A stretch of 64,000 bases of DNA, from the NCBI RefSeq assembly GCF_002288925.2, contig NW_022098031.1, positions 12,855,484 through 12,919,483 on the forward strand, given 5' to 3'. Positions 34,831-45,301 of this stretch are shown one piece after another. Source of the stretch: Delphinapterus leucas (Eukaryota; Chordata; Mammalia; Artiodactyla; Monodontidae). Within the stretch, counting starts at the first letter, position 1. Every line of letters begins with the position of its first letter. Under the pieces are notes generated by a model, which saw nothing but the letters and a program-made list of their open reading frames with translations, was not told where the DNA came from and did no database searches. The position numbers and the translations under genes were made by a program.

Positions 34831-35358
34831 AAAAACAAAACCCAATGTGCTTCCAGCTCAGCAGGAATTTCCAGGAAAATGTACCAGGTAGGCCCAGGCA
34901 GCAGTGATGGAGCAAGTAGCACCCTTGCGAGATGACCACTTTGCAGAAGACACAATGTCCTAGAATATGTGTCAATAATTTAAGAGATATAATTACAGTT
35001 TATCTTTACCACTGCTTCAACCCAATGGCAAGGATCACCCACAACGATGATGGAAATTAATAAGGCATTATTCTAAAAATAAAACACTTTTAAAAGTACA
35101 GAGGTTTTTTAAAAAAAATATATAACATATTTTTCCCTCATATATGACCAGTGCTGTCAGTTCTCCTGATGACAGATGTCAAAATCACTAAGGTTTTCTT
35201 TGATGAAATGATTTTAAAACATCTGCTAACACAAATGCCTTAAAATAAAACTCCAGTTAATAGACATCCTCTTTTGTCTTGATCCTTTGAAGCTATGACG
35301 TTCATTTTGTGTTGAATGGAAAAAAATAGACAATTACTTTGAGCAATCTGAAATAAAA
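34831..35358 (-). other. HELB: Presumed HELB 3'UTR and downstream region
   Basis: Unique-looking A+T-rich sequence beyond the HELB stop codon on the - strand. I see no canonical AATAAA on the - strand in this stretch. An ATTAAA lies further on at about 34604-34609, inside repeat sequence. The true 3' end is not determined. Confidence 0.4.
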
Positions 35359-35463
35359 CTAAGTTTCTTGATTATTTGTAGGTTTGAAAAGTTGCCTGGG
35401 GGTTAAACTATTTAGTCTCAAATTCTGAAGTTTAGAAGACACTTGGGGAGATGATTCTTCCAC
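35359..35463 (-). CDS. HELB: HELB last coding exon (C-terminal tail)
   Basis: A phase-0 exon of 34 codons plus stop TAG, after the acceptor TTCCAACAG. The product is [20 protein letters not shown] followed by [14 protein letters not shown]. It joins in frame to ...PNKILM from the previous exon. In human HELB the C-terminus is a localisation domain controlling nuclear import and CDK-dependent export. The stretch LQNLRLNSL has spaced leucines like a nuclear-export signal, and two S/T-P sites (SSPQ, LTPR) are present. The exon is small and separated by almost 5 kb of intron, so it is easily missed. Recognition rests on frame continuity and on similarity to the known HELB tail. Confidence 0.9.
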   Translation of the reverse strand: MEESSPQVSSKLQNLRLNSLTPRQLFKPTNNQET

Positions 35464-36069
35464 CTGTTGGAACAACAATAAAAATAAAGTTAATTTTATA
35501 AAAATATAGTCAGTCTACCCTGTGTAATTCTATCCCCTGTGACTGCTTCTCAGAAGACATCATACATTTTCCCACCCCGTGGAAGCCTGGAGCAGACCAG
35601 AGCCATCAGCTGTCATCCTGCTTTTGCTCACTGTGGTAACGCCACCACCCACTTCCAGGACTGGCATGTAGAAGTGACTGTTTGCTAACTGAGTACATAC
35701 ATTTAATTTCTAAAAGTGTGGACAGGGTCCACTACATAATTTGGCAGTGCAAAATTAGAATGTGGGCCCCTTGTTCAGAAATTAAGAATTTCAAGATGAC
35801 AAGCAGAGGACATTAAAACAAGCATGGGTTCCTTCTAAGCACGAAGCCCTGTGTGACTGACTGCCCGGTCCACGACGCCAGCTGTAGGTGTGGTTAAGAC
35901 GATACACTGCAAGTACACCTCAAGTATACTCTTGGTACTGTTAGTGATTCCCAAGCACCAGTCAGTGGACCAGTACGGTCATGAAGAAGATTCACCACCA
36001 CAGGGAAAGAGAAAAATTAGCAAAATTCAACTCATCATTCATCATGCTAAATCTGTTCAATTTAGAGGA

Positions 36070-36540
36070 CGGTGATGGTTAATTTCGTGTGTTAACTTGG
36101 CTAAGCCACAGTACCCCGATATTTGGTTGAATAATACTGTTCTAGACGTTTCTTTGAAGGTACTTTTTAGATGAGATCAACGTTTAAATCAGCCGACTGA
36201 GTAAAGTGGATTGCTCTCCATAATGTAGGTGGGCTTCATCCAATCAACGGAAAGCCTTAACAGAAAAAAGACTGACCTCCCCCCAGGAAGAAGGAATTCT
36301 GCCAGCAAACTACCTTCGGAACTTGAAATGCAACATCAACTCTTCTCTGAGTCTCCTATCTGCCAGCTCACCTGCAGATTTTGGACTCTACTAATACCAG
36401 CCTTCACAATGGCATAAGCCAACTCCTTAAAATAAATTCAGATAGATAGGTTAAATTAAATAGCCTAGATAGATAGATAGATAGATAGATGGAGACACAC
36501 CCTATTGGTTCTGTTTCTCTAGGGAACTCTGAGTAAGACA
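36070..36540 (+). repeat. Ancient interspersed repeat, family not assigned
   Basis: TGATGGTTAATTTCGTGTGT at the start, GTAGGTGGGCTTCATCCAAT in the middle and GGTTCTGTTTCTCTAGGGAA at the end recur widely in mammalian genomes. I recognise the repeat but not its name. It contains a (GATA)n run at about 36464-36490. Confidence 0.65.
36464..36490. repeat. (GATA)n microsatellite
   Basis: About six GATA units near the 3' end of the old repeat. Confidence 0.9.
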
Positions 36541-37624
36541 AGGACTTTCTTTATTCAGGAACTATGTAATTATGTCTTTCCTAGCTTTTTTTATTTTTAA
36601 GTAAAAATGTCATTTTCTTTCAAAAAATTCTGGAAATCCTGCTTTAAACATGATAAATTTTAGCAATATTTTACACATATGTTTTTATTTTAAGGGTCAT
36701 TTTTGTCACCCATCCCTTTTTTTCTTTGATGGTGGGAGGCTAGGCAAAAGGAAAAAAAATAATCAGGTCAACATTTTCTTTGAGGACTTTTCTCCAAACC
36801 CAAAGCTATTAATTGACAGAAAAGCAAAAGCTTTCTTCTAGGAGGGAGGGGCTCAGGTATTTTAGTCATTGGTATTTGTAGAATCTCAATACTGGTTTAG
36901 CCCTTATGTAGCAATACAGATGTGAAGGATGGATATGTGGGCAGCCCTTGTCATCGAATTTGATCTTTCACAAATGACACATCTCAGTGCATCTGAAAGT
37001 CTAGAATTACGAGACAAAGAGGTCCCTAATTTACAGAAGTCCTGAAGCTTTGAATTCTAGTTTCCTCATTGCTAGGGATTCCTGTAAGTGCCACATACTT
37101 GTGGCAAAACTTGTGAGAAAACTCATCCTCTTCAGTTAGAGGACTTTGCTTACACTGCTGCCATCATGCAGTGACAACAACCCACACTGGGCAGCCCCCC
37201 AGCACCACTCTGCACTCCAGACCTTCAGGGACATTAGCCTCCCCCGGAGCTTAAAAGCTTTGGCAAGCTCAAAACTGATGACGAATAGTGCTGCCAATTT
37301 CTCTTCGTACCATCCTATAAACCATGATCCCCCCACCCCATGTTGGTGCTAAGAAATAAAAAGCAAGAAACTTTTAGAAAAAGACTCTTTCCTTGGAACT
37401 GCTTCTGTTTTCTGCTCCAGGTCAAAAGCTTTATTTATCCCAGGGTCTTTGTAAGAGGTAACATAGTTAATTAAAAAAAAAAAAAGATGCTTTGTTGAGA
37501 TGGAAATTCCATCTCAGCAGAGTTGATCTCGAGTACTGAATGAAACTTAGAATCAGCAGTGATCCTACTATTTTGAAGAAGAAAAACAGGGAAAACTCTT
37601 TTTTCTGCTATGTCCACTTCTATC

Positions 37625-37686
37625 ACTTTCTTTTTTATGGCTGAGTAATATTCCATTATATGCATGTGTATACATATATGTGTGTG

Positions 37687-37731
<45 letters not shown>

Positions 37732-37735
37732 CCCA
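37625..37735 (-). repeat. L1 ORF2 3' scrap with (CA)n
   Basis: On the - strand the end of the frame reads MEYYSAIKKK, the L1 ORF2p tail. It abuts a run of about 22 CA units (37688-37730) with TATACATATATGTGTGTG beside it. Confidence 0.8.
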
Positions 37736-37779
37736 CAATGTCCCCAATCCTATCTAAGGGAAACTCCTCTACTTATGCT

Positions 37780-39190
37780 CTGGATTTTCCCATCTCCCCC
37801 ACTTCAGGACTCCATTCCTACAATTATCCCCTCTCTCTGAATCATGAATTTCTTGTTTTCCATTGGACCATTCCATCAATACCCTAGGATGCTTTAATGT
37901 ACCCATCCAAAATAAATAAATCAATAAATCCTTCCTTGACCATGAGTCCTCCATCCAGATACAGCCCTATCTCTCTGCTCCTTTTCATAGCAACCTTCAA
38001 GAACCCTGCCTCTACTGCTTCCTCCACTCTCTCACCCCCTAGTCTCTGACCAGTCCACCCTAGGTAGACTTTTGTCCCCTCCCACCACCCTAGTCTTCCT
38101 TTTCTCTCACTCATGCTTCTTTTCAGTCACCTTTGCCAGTTCTTCCTCCTCTGCCAGACCTCTGAAAGTTAGGAGTACCCCCAGAACTCAGTCTTAAGGC
38201 CTCCTCCTCTATCTGTGGCATCTCCTGAAATGAACCCACCACTACATGCTAATGACTCCTAAATGGACATTTCCCTCCCTAACCTACCCTGAGGCTCTAA
38301 ACTTCTCTACCAACCACTGCCTTTCTCAACAAGTCCACATATACATCTAATTAATAACTTAAACATAACATGCCGAAAGAGAACTCTCCACTTCCCCAAA
38401 CCCAGTTCTCCTATTATCTTTCCCATCTCAAGAAACGGCACTACAATTCACCAAGTTGCTTCAGGCAGAAATCCAGGAATCGTCCTGGGTCACTGTTTGT
38501 TTTATCCCCTCACATGCAATCAGCAAGTCAAATAGACTCCATCTGCAACAGGCATCAAGAATCCAACCACTTCTCATCACCCTCGCTGCTCTTTCACTGC
38601 TCTCCCTGGGACAACCCTGACTGGTCTTCTTGCTTCCACCTTCCTTTCCACAGGTCACTCTCCACAGCAGAGAGATGGTTGTCAAGCATAATCAGATGAT
38701 ATCGCACCTTTGCTTAAAGCTCTCCAATGGATTCCCGTGGCAAGTAGGATAAGGTCCCAGCTGCCTCCTGTAGTTCTGCCTATCTCTCTGAGATCATCAC
38801 GTCTTCTCTCTTGCTCATTTGCTAGGCACACTGGTCTCCCTTCCCCTTCCAATAAGGTCACTGCTTCTCAGCTTTGCATGTTCTACACCCTCTGCCTGGG
38901 ATGCTCTTCCTCAGGGCCTCAACCGCTGGCTTCTTTGCAGCATTACTGCTCAGCTCACACGTAACCTCCTCAGCAAGGACTTAACCAGACCACCATGGCA
39001 GAATAGCACCTCCTGCCCCCCTATTCCTACCGACCATGCCCTACCTCATTACCTGTATTTTCTTCGTAGAATCTTTCTTGACCTGAAAACTTTTCTGTGG
39101 TATGGACTGCCTATGACCCACTGGTACAATGTAATGGCCATGAAGCCAGGGACCTGTCTGTTTCTCTCCCTCCAACATTTAGATCAGTGA
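37780..39190 (+). repeat. L2 LINE, 3' portion
   Basis: Long pyrimidine-rich sequence with the L2 order: GTTGCTTCAGGCAGAAATCC, GATGATATCGCACCTTTGCT, CTCTCCAATGGATTCCCGTG, CTCTGCCTGGGATGCTCTTC and GAAGCCAGGGACCTGTCTGT. Divergent, with no intact frame. Confidence 0.8.
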
Positions 39191-39389
39191 CTAGCAGAGA
39201 AGCTATGTTTTTTGGTTTCTTTTTTTCAAATGCTGAAAGAGAGGAGGCAGAGAAAAGGAGGAATCCAAGAAAAACCAAAAGGAAGAGATGAGGATAAGTT
39301 TGGTTCAGTTGTAGTGAATGAATGAAGACTAGATTGACTAAAGAAAAAAAAAAAGGAATAGTGGGAAATAAATGATGCTGGGAAAGATG

Positions 39390-39500
39390 GAATCGAACAG
39401 AGAAAGGTCTCAAATGCCAAGCCAGATTGCCTGGAATTTATGCAGCAGGAACTAGGGAGCCACTGAAGCCACTGAACTGCTGAATGCCCAGTGCCTGGAA
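39390..39500 (+). repeat. L2-like fragment
   Basis: GGTCTCAAATGCCAAGCCAG and TAGGGAGCCACTGAAGCC resemble the L2 stretch also visible at 20150-20210. Confidence 0.55.
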
Positions 39501-39765
39501 TGCAATGGACAGTTGAAAACTATTTGTTGACCAAATCACCAGTGCAAAGGTGACAGCTAAAACTGAGAGAATGGGATCAGTTCTCAAGGGAAAGAAGCCC
39601 TGAGCCTGGGGGAGATGTCTCCAGTCAGAGGAAGGGAAGAAAAGGAGGGAAGACATGAAAGGGAGACGAGCCAGAGATGGAGGGGAAGTGTCAGAGAGAA
39701 AGGGAACACTGAAACCAAGGGAAGGAAACGTGGCAACAGCAACTGCAGTTAAAAATGTTAACTGG

Positions 39766-39967
39766 GGCTTCCCTGGTGGTGCAGTGGTTGAGAGTCCGCC
39801 TGCCGATGCAGGGGACACGGGTTCGTGCCCCGGTCCGGGAAGATCCCACATGCTGCGGAGCGGCTGGGCCTGTGAGCCATGGCCACTGAGCCTGCGCGTC
39901 CAGAGCCTGTGCTCTGCAACGGGAGAGGCCACAACAGTGAGAGGTCTGCGTACCGCAAAAAAAAAAA
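39766..39967 (+). repeat. CHR-2-type SINE with target duplication
   Basis: Starts GGCTTCCCTGGTGGTGCAGT. Flanked by AAAAATGTTAACTG (39751-39764 and 39968-39981). Antisense to HELB. Confidence 0.95.
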
Positions 39968-40415
39968 AAAAATGTTAACTGTCTGGGGGGAAAAGTCCGG
40001 AATGAGACCTAAGAAAAGGCCTCTGAAGTTGATAAGAAGATGACTGGCACCAGCCACTTCAATGAAGCTGTGGAGATAAAAATGGGACCATGGCCTGCGA
40101 AAGGAAGGGGAAGGTGATGAGGAAGACGAGGAAAGAAGATGCAGAAAGACTAGGAAGTTTCTCCTGGCATTCCGCCTCCACCAGTCCACTGACGCTGTCC
40201 AGAGTGCCAGCCTCAAGCAGAGGGAGAAACATCCAACCAAGATCAAGCTAAGATCCACCAGGATATATAGAAATAGAGAGGAAATGGGATAGAGGTGACG
40301 GGAACACTTGTTTTTTAAGTCCTGCAGCACTATGTGGCATTAACAAAAATACACAGTCATTTATAAGCACACTGAGGCCAGCAATATTTAAATAAAACCT
40401 GAACATCAGTCCTAC

Positions 40416-40910
40416 CATAAGAATTTTGTTTGGACTTGCAGTGGCATTCATGCAACATGTTCTTTTGGACCCTCTCGATTGTGATGGATCCTCAATTGTA
40501 CGCACTTCCTCAGATGAAGATAATTTCCATCCTTCAGCAAAGGCAAACAGCGTGTCATCAGACACAGAGGCCCTCCTTCTGGGGACGTAATCTGTCACCC
40601 TGTCATCTGTGGCTGTAGGGAGTGGGGATGCTGATGGATGTGTGCTGGGTCTCCTGCTGTCTTCAGAGCTCTTTGATGGGGATGCAAACTCTGCTGGAGA
40701 TGCACAGCTCTCGGAGAGCTTGTTTTGCAAAAAATGTTTTAAACGCGTTTTTCTGGGAACACTGTTTTTCATAATTGCGCTCCGAAGCTGAGACTCTTCT
40801 GCAATGACGTACACTCTGCACCGGCCCCGGGTCACCGCTGTGTACACGTGCTGCCAGTGCTGGCGGCCCGCCTTCCCAACCACATACACGACTGTCTTCT
40901 CCTCCGACCC
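40416..40910 (-). CDS. HELB: HELB exon: motif VI and regulatory region
   Basis: HELB is a superfamily 1B 5'-3' DNA helicase that binds RPA, relieves replication stress and limits DNA-end resection. This 495-base, phase-0 exon encodes 165 residues after acceptor TTCCCCTCAG. It begins [15 protein letters not shown], completing motif V with the previous exon's TIHTFQ. It then has motif VI as [20 protein letters not shown], where the TRGR arginine is the expected finger residue. The rest is low-complexity, Ser/Pro-rich and poorly conserved. ASPSKSS carries an S-P-x-K CDK consensus. Counting 123 residues from the C-terminus places it near the human CDK2 site S967, which drives nuclear export. Frame intact. 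Confidence 0.96.
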
Positions 40911-42279
40911 CTGAGGGGAAATAATGCACGAAGGAGATTTAATACTGCATAATGGGTTCATGTCTCTGGAGAGTCTACGAAGGCAGAAAGGAGTCAAGTC
41001 CTCAAAGTGCTCTCAAGAGCATTCTACCTGGCCAGAATATTCAAATGAATCCATCTGATGGGTTCCATTTTATTCATTATCCTGGAATTCCCATTTTCTA
41101 ATTACGCTGCTAAGTTTGGGTGTCATAGATCCAAAACTGGCATGTAGAAACCCAGCAATAAACTTTAAACCGCACGCAGTGCTAAATCTTCCTTAATAAA
41201 AGAATTTGAAACGGCTGTATGGGCTTTATGTATAGATGTCTTACTCCACTGTTACACATAACAAAAAACAGACACCTGAAATATCTAATAATAGGAAATA
41301 GATAAATATATATATGTATATATTTACTTTTCTATATCATGTATCTATATATGTTACAAACATCAGAAATGCTTTAAAATATAACAAAATTTTAAAAACT
41401 TGATACATATATATAAAAAAATGATCACAACCATGTAACACAAAATAAAATTACTCTGGTCAAAAATACGAAGCGCACATAAAGATGTAACAAAAACAAA
41501 GTAAATCACAAAGCAAGAAGGGAATCCTACCAAAAATTTAACCAGTCTGTTTCCAAACAGAGGGCCTATGGATGATTTTTTTTTTCCTACTTTCCGTATT
41601 TTTCCAACGTTGAACCATTTATTACTCTTATCAAGATAAGACAAAAGAGAATGACGAACCTTTGTTTCTTGGGTGTAACAAACCAAGAACTATACTACAG
41701 GCAAGAAAAATGCTCAATGTCACCATGTAACCGTGAGAAAACAATTTCAAGGAAACAATAACAAATTGTGGCTATTCTTAGTCCCTGTATTTTCAGTGCC
41801 AACATAAACTAAGAAGGGGTTGGAGCCATTCTCTCTCCCAGCGCTCCCACATTCCTCCGCCTGAAAGAGGAATTGTGGGGAGACAAACAACAAGATGAGG
41901 CAGGTAGAAAATACACACCTGCACTAAAAAAAACCTTGTACTTACCAAGCACTTCTACCTTGCTGGGCACAGAGAGTTTGAACCAACTCCTCAGATTATA
42001 AAAGTTTGATAAATACTTCCTTCCGATGCTGCCGAATCTCAGAAATGAATGTAAATGATACTTAATTCTACAAATGTTAAACACATTTGGTAGATATACA
42101 GCACCATCCCCCCATGCCCCCATGGACTTTATACTTTACACTGTATTTTTGTAAACAGGTAAACGTCTACCTAAACTTAACTGAGTTCTTAATCATCAAT
42201 TAGATATCACTGAGAAAAATCTGATAGCCTCATTATCAGTCTCCCTGTACCCACATTTACTGCAATACACTGTCCTCAC

Positions 42280-42740
42280 AGAGAGCAGCCACAGTGCTAT
42301 TTGTCAAATGCAAATCTAGTCACATCAGATTCTGCTTAAAACCCATTAATGGCTCCCAGGCTCTCAAAAAAAAAAAAGTCCTAACTCCTTAATATGGCTC
42401 CTACAGCCCTTCAAGAGCCAGCCTTGGCCTTTCTCCTCCTTCCTTTCCCCCTTCCTTCCCATGAGCCAGGCTCCCTCAAGCACAAAGAACTTGCTTGTGA
42501 TCCTGCCTGTGCTCCCCAGTCCCTGGCCTCCATCTGGCCTACTTCCGGATTAGCTGCCTGATCCATGTACTTTCCAGCGCCCTGTACTTCCTCTATCACA
42601 GTATTTTTACCTGACTGACTGGACTGTCACCAACTGCCTTCTTAACTGTACTCCTCACTGGACTGTAAGCTCTGTGAAGGCAGGGCCACATCTGTCTTGC
42701 TCACTGTTCTTTATCAGGTGTCTCATTGAGTGAATGAGGA
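42280..42740 (+). repeat. L2 LINE fragment
   Basis: CTGCTTAAAACCCATTAATG GCTCCCAGG, then GGACTGTAAGCTCTGTGAAG and GGCAGGGCCACATCTGTC are L2 3'-end signatures. Confidence 0.8.
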
Positions 42741-43009
42741 TAAAAATTAGACTGTCAGCCAAAGCTGTCCTCCGAAAGTGGGACGTGGGCACCTACCTTC
42801 ACCTCACAACCTGCTATTAATCATTTGCCCATGTCCTTAAATCTTCCTCAAATCATTAAGAACTGTCAAACTTCTTAAAGGAGGCAAGTTTTATTTATTT
42901 ACTTCTGTAAATTTGTTCTAAAACTCAACAACTGGTATGAATAGACACAAACCATTAATGCCCTTCATGAGTTTGTGGACCTAGAATCTGAAAGTCTATA
43001 TGGACCTTA

Positions 43010-43205
43010 GAGTGGGGGTCAAAAAACTTTTTCTGTGAAGGGTCAAAGCATCAGTATTTTAAGCTTTGTAGGCCAGATGGTCTCTATGGCAACCACTCTG
43101 TTCTTCCTTTGTAGTGCAAGAGCAGCCATAACCAATATGTAAATGAATGTGGGACTGGGTTCCAATAAAAATTTATCTACCAAAACAGGTGGTGGACCAG
43201 ATTTG
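43010..43205 (+). repeat. hAT-like non-autonomous DNA transposon
   Basis: GGGGGTCAAAAAACTTTTTC, TTTTAAGCTTTGTAGGCCAG and GGTTCCAATAAAAATTTATC followed by GGTGGTGGACCAGATTTG are a common mammalian DNA-transposon sequence. The family name is not assigned. Confidence 0.65.
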
Positions 43206-43224
43206 CCTACCATATTGGATAACA

Positions 43225-43715
43225 CAGTCCTAGAAGGCCCCAGGAGGTGACCTGGCCCACATCACTCCTCTAACCTCATCTCCTGTCACTCTCCCACACT
43301 GGCCTCCTTGCTGTTCCTGTTTCTCAAACCTGCTGGACAGCCTCTCCCACCTTAGAACTTTGGCCTTGGCTATTCTCTCTACCTAGAATGCTCTTGTCCC
43401 AGATATTCACATGGTTTAACTTCATGACCTCCTTCAAATCTTTGCTCAGATGCCACCTTGTCAGTGAGGCCTACCCTGACCACCTATTTAAAATTACAAC
43501 TGCACCTCACCCCCACCCCTTTTCCATAGCATTTACCACCTTCTCACATAATACATAGTTTACTTATTTTTTTCAATTACATCTGTCTCTATCCTCTTCC
43601 TTACCAAATATAATCCTCATAATGTCAAGTATCATTGACTATTTCATGGACTGACCTATTACCAAGCACAGAGAAGAGAGTCTGACTCAATACATTTTTG
43701 TTGAGCTCAACTGAA
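43225..43715 (+). repeat. L2 LINE 3' fragment
   Basis: CTCTCCCACACTGGCCTCCT, ACCTCCTTCAAATCTTTGCT and GTGAGGCCTACCCTGACCAC are near-verbatim L2 3' sequence. Confidence 0.85.
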
Positions 43716-43739
43716 CTTGAAGAACAAACTATACTGATA

Positions 43740-44150
43740 GAAGACAACAATCACAAATGTTCTCAGCGGTAAGAGACATTATTTCAACCATGAAATAAGA
43801 GCCAGATTCAATGAAAAGAACATTCCAAGATATCTACTCCAATCTCCACCCAGTAGTAATAAAAACCCTTCACTACTTATTTGTCTAGAAATGCAACAGA
43901 AAAACTGGATTATAAGTCTGAAGAAATCAATAGAGCAAAACATTAATGAGTTGGAAAACAGGAGAGCTGATAAGAAATTCAGGTAACCAGTTCTGGAGGT
44001 CCAATATCCATACAGTAGAAGTTCTAGAAAGAAAAAGCAGAGAAATCTGAGGATGAGATAATGAAATTATTTAAGAAAATTTCCCAAAATTGAAGAATAT
44101 GAGTTTCCAGAATTCCAGAGTCCCCATCATAAAAATCCATGGGAGAAATT
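43740..44150 (+). repeat. Old L1 ORF1-region fragment
   Basis: AGACATTATTTCAACCATGA, GAAAATTTCCCAAAATTGAA and GAGTTTCCAGAATTCCAGAG resemble the 5'/ORF1 region of old L1 families. The frame is broken. Confidence 0.55.
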
Positions 44151-44407
44151 TCTCCCAGATCTCACAGCTAGGAATATTTGCCCTTCTCAACAACTGTTTG
44201 TTTGTTCATTTACTTTAACCTAGTAGACAGAGTCAACTGACTGCTTCTCTCTTCGCTTTGGGAACTTTGGCCTTAAGGGAACTTAAAAGCTGAATCTGCA
44301 GTCTACATTAGCACGCAAATAGGACAGTATGCATATCAGCATTCAATCCACTCTTGGCAGTAATCCTTTTATCATGTTTAACTTTATTTTCCACTTGACA
44401 TGCATTT

Positions 44408-44765
44408 TTCTTTTTAAATAAATTTATTTATTTATTTATTTTTGGCTGCGTTGGGTCTTCACTGCTGCACAAGGGCTTTCCCTAGTTGCAGTGAGTGGGG
44501 GCTACTTTTCATTGTGGTGCGCGGGCTTCTCATTGCAGTGGCTTCTCTTGTTACGGGGCATGGGCTCTAGGCGTGCAGTCTTCAGTAGTTGTGCCACGTG
44601 GGCTCAGTAGTTGTGGCTTGCGGCGCCTAGAGCACAGGCTCAGTAGCTGTGGCGCACGGGCTTAGTTGCTCTGTGACATGTGGGATCTTCCCAGACCAGG
44701 GCTCAAACCAGTGTCCCCTGCATTGGCAGGCGGATTCTTAACCACTGCACCACCAGGGAAGTCCC
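44408..44765 (-). repeat. Long tRNA-derived SINE with target duplication
   Basis: Antisense copy ending GCACCACCAGGGAAGTCCC. Flanked by TGACATGCATTT (44396-44407 and 44766-44777). Same long type as 44977-45301 in the opposite direction. Sense to HELB. Confidence 0.93.
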
Positions 44766-44976
44766 TGACATGCATTTCTTTATATTTTAAAAAATCATGC
44801 TCAACTGTGGGCACTTTTTGTAAGCCATTTCAAATTCTTTCTGGAACTGGGGTGGGGTAAGTTAATAAATAAAGCACCATCCACTTTGGAAAAAAAACCC
44901 TATGCTAATTAATGTTTGCCTACTATTAGAGGATATAGTCTAACCTATAAAATTTTCTACATAAAAATGAAAGTGG

Positions 44977-45301
44977 GGGCTTCCCTGGTGGTGCAGTGCT
45001 TAAGAATCCACCTGCCAATGCAGGGGACACAGGTTCAAGCCCTGGTCTGGGAGGTTCCCACATGCCGTGGAGCAACTAAGCCCGTGCGCCACAACTAGTG
45101 AGCCTGTGAGCCACAACTACTGAAGCCTGCGCTCCTAGAGCCTGTGCTCCACAACAAGAGAAGCCACCACAATGAGAAGCCCACGCACTGCAATGAAGAG
45201 TAGCCCCCGCTCATCGCAACTAGAGAAAGCCCACACACAGCAACAAAGACCCAACGCAGCCAAAAATAAATAAATAAAATAAATTTATATTAAAAAAAAA
45301 A
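44977..45301 (+). repeat. Long tRNA-derived SINE with target duplication
   Basis: Starts GGGCTTCCCTGGTGGTGCAG and ends in an AAATAAATAAA-rich tail. Flanked by GAAAGTGG (44969-44976 and 45302-45309). Only about 200 bases from the inverted copy at 44408, so the pair can fold as an inverted repeat in the HELB pre-mRNA. Confidence 0.92.

Larger units (their letters stand above)
35464..40415 (-). other. HELB: Last HELB intron
   Basis: A 4.95-kb intron. It contains an old interspersed repeat at 36070-36540, an L1 3' scrap with a CA tract (37625-37735), a long L2 (about 37780-39190), another L2-like stretch (39390-39500) and a CHR-2 SINE. The donor is ATG|GTAGGA, which is unusually weak. Confidence 0.85.

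Noticed and set aside
37471..37887. His/Thr and Cys/Val repeat peptides
   Set aside because: Translations of the (CA)n tract. The same artefact occurs at 31541-31926 and 47890-48108.
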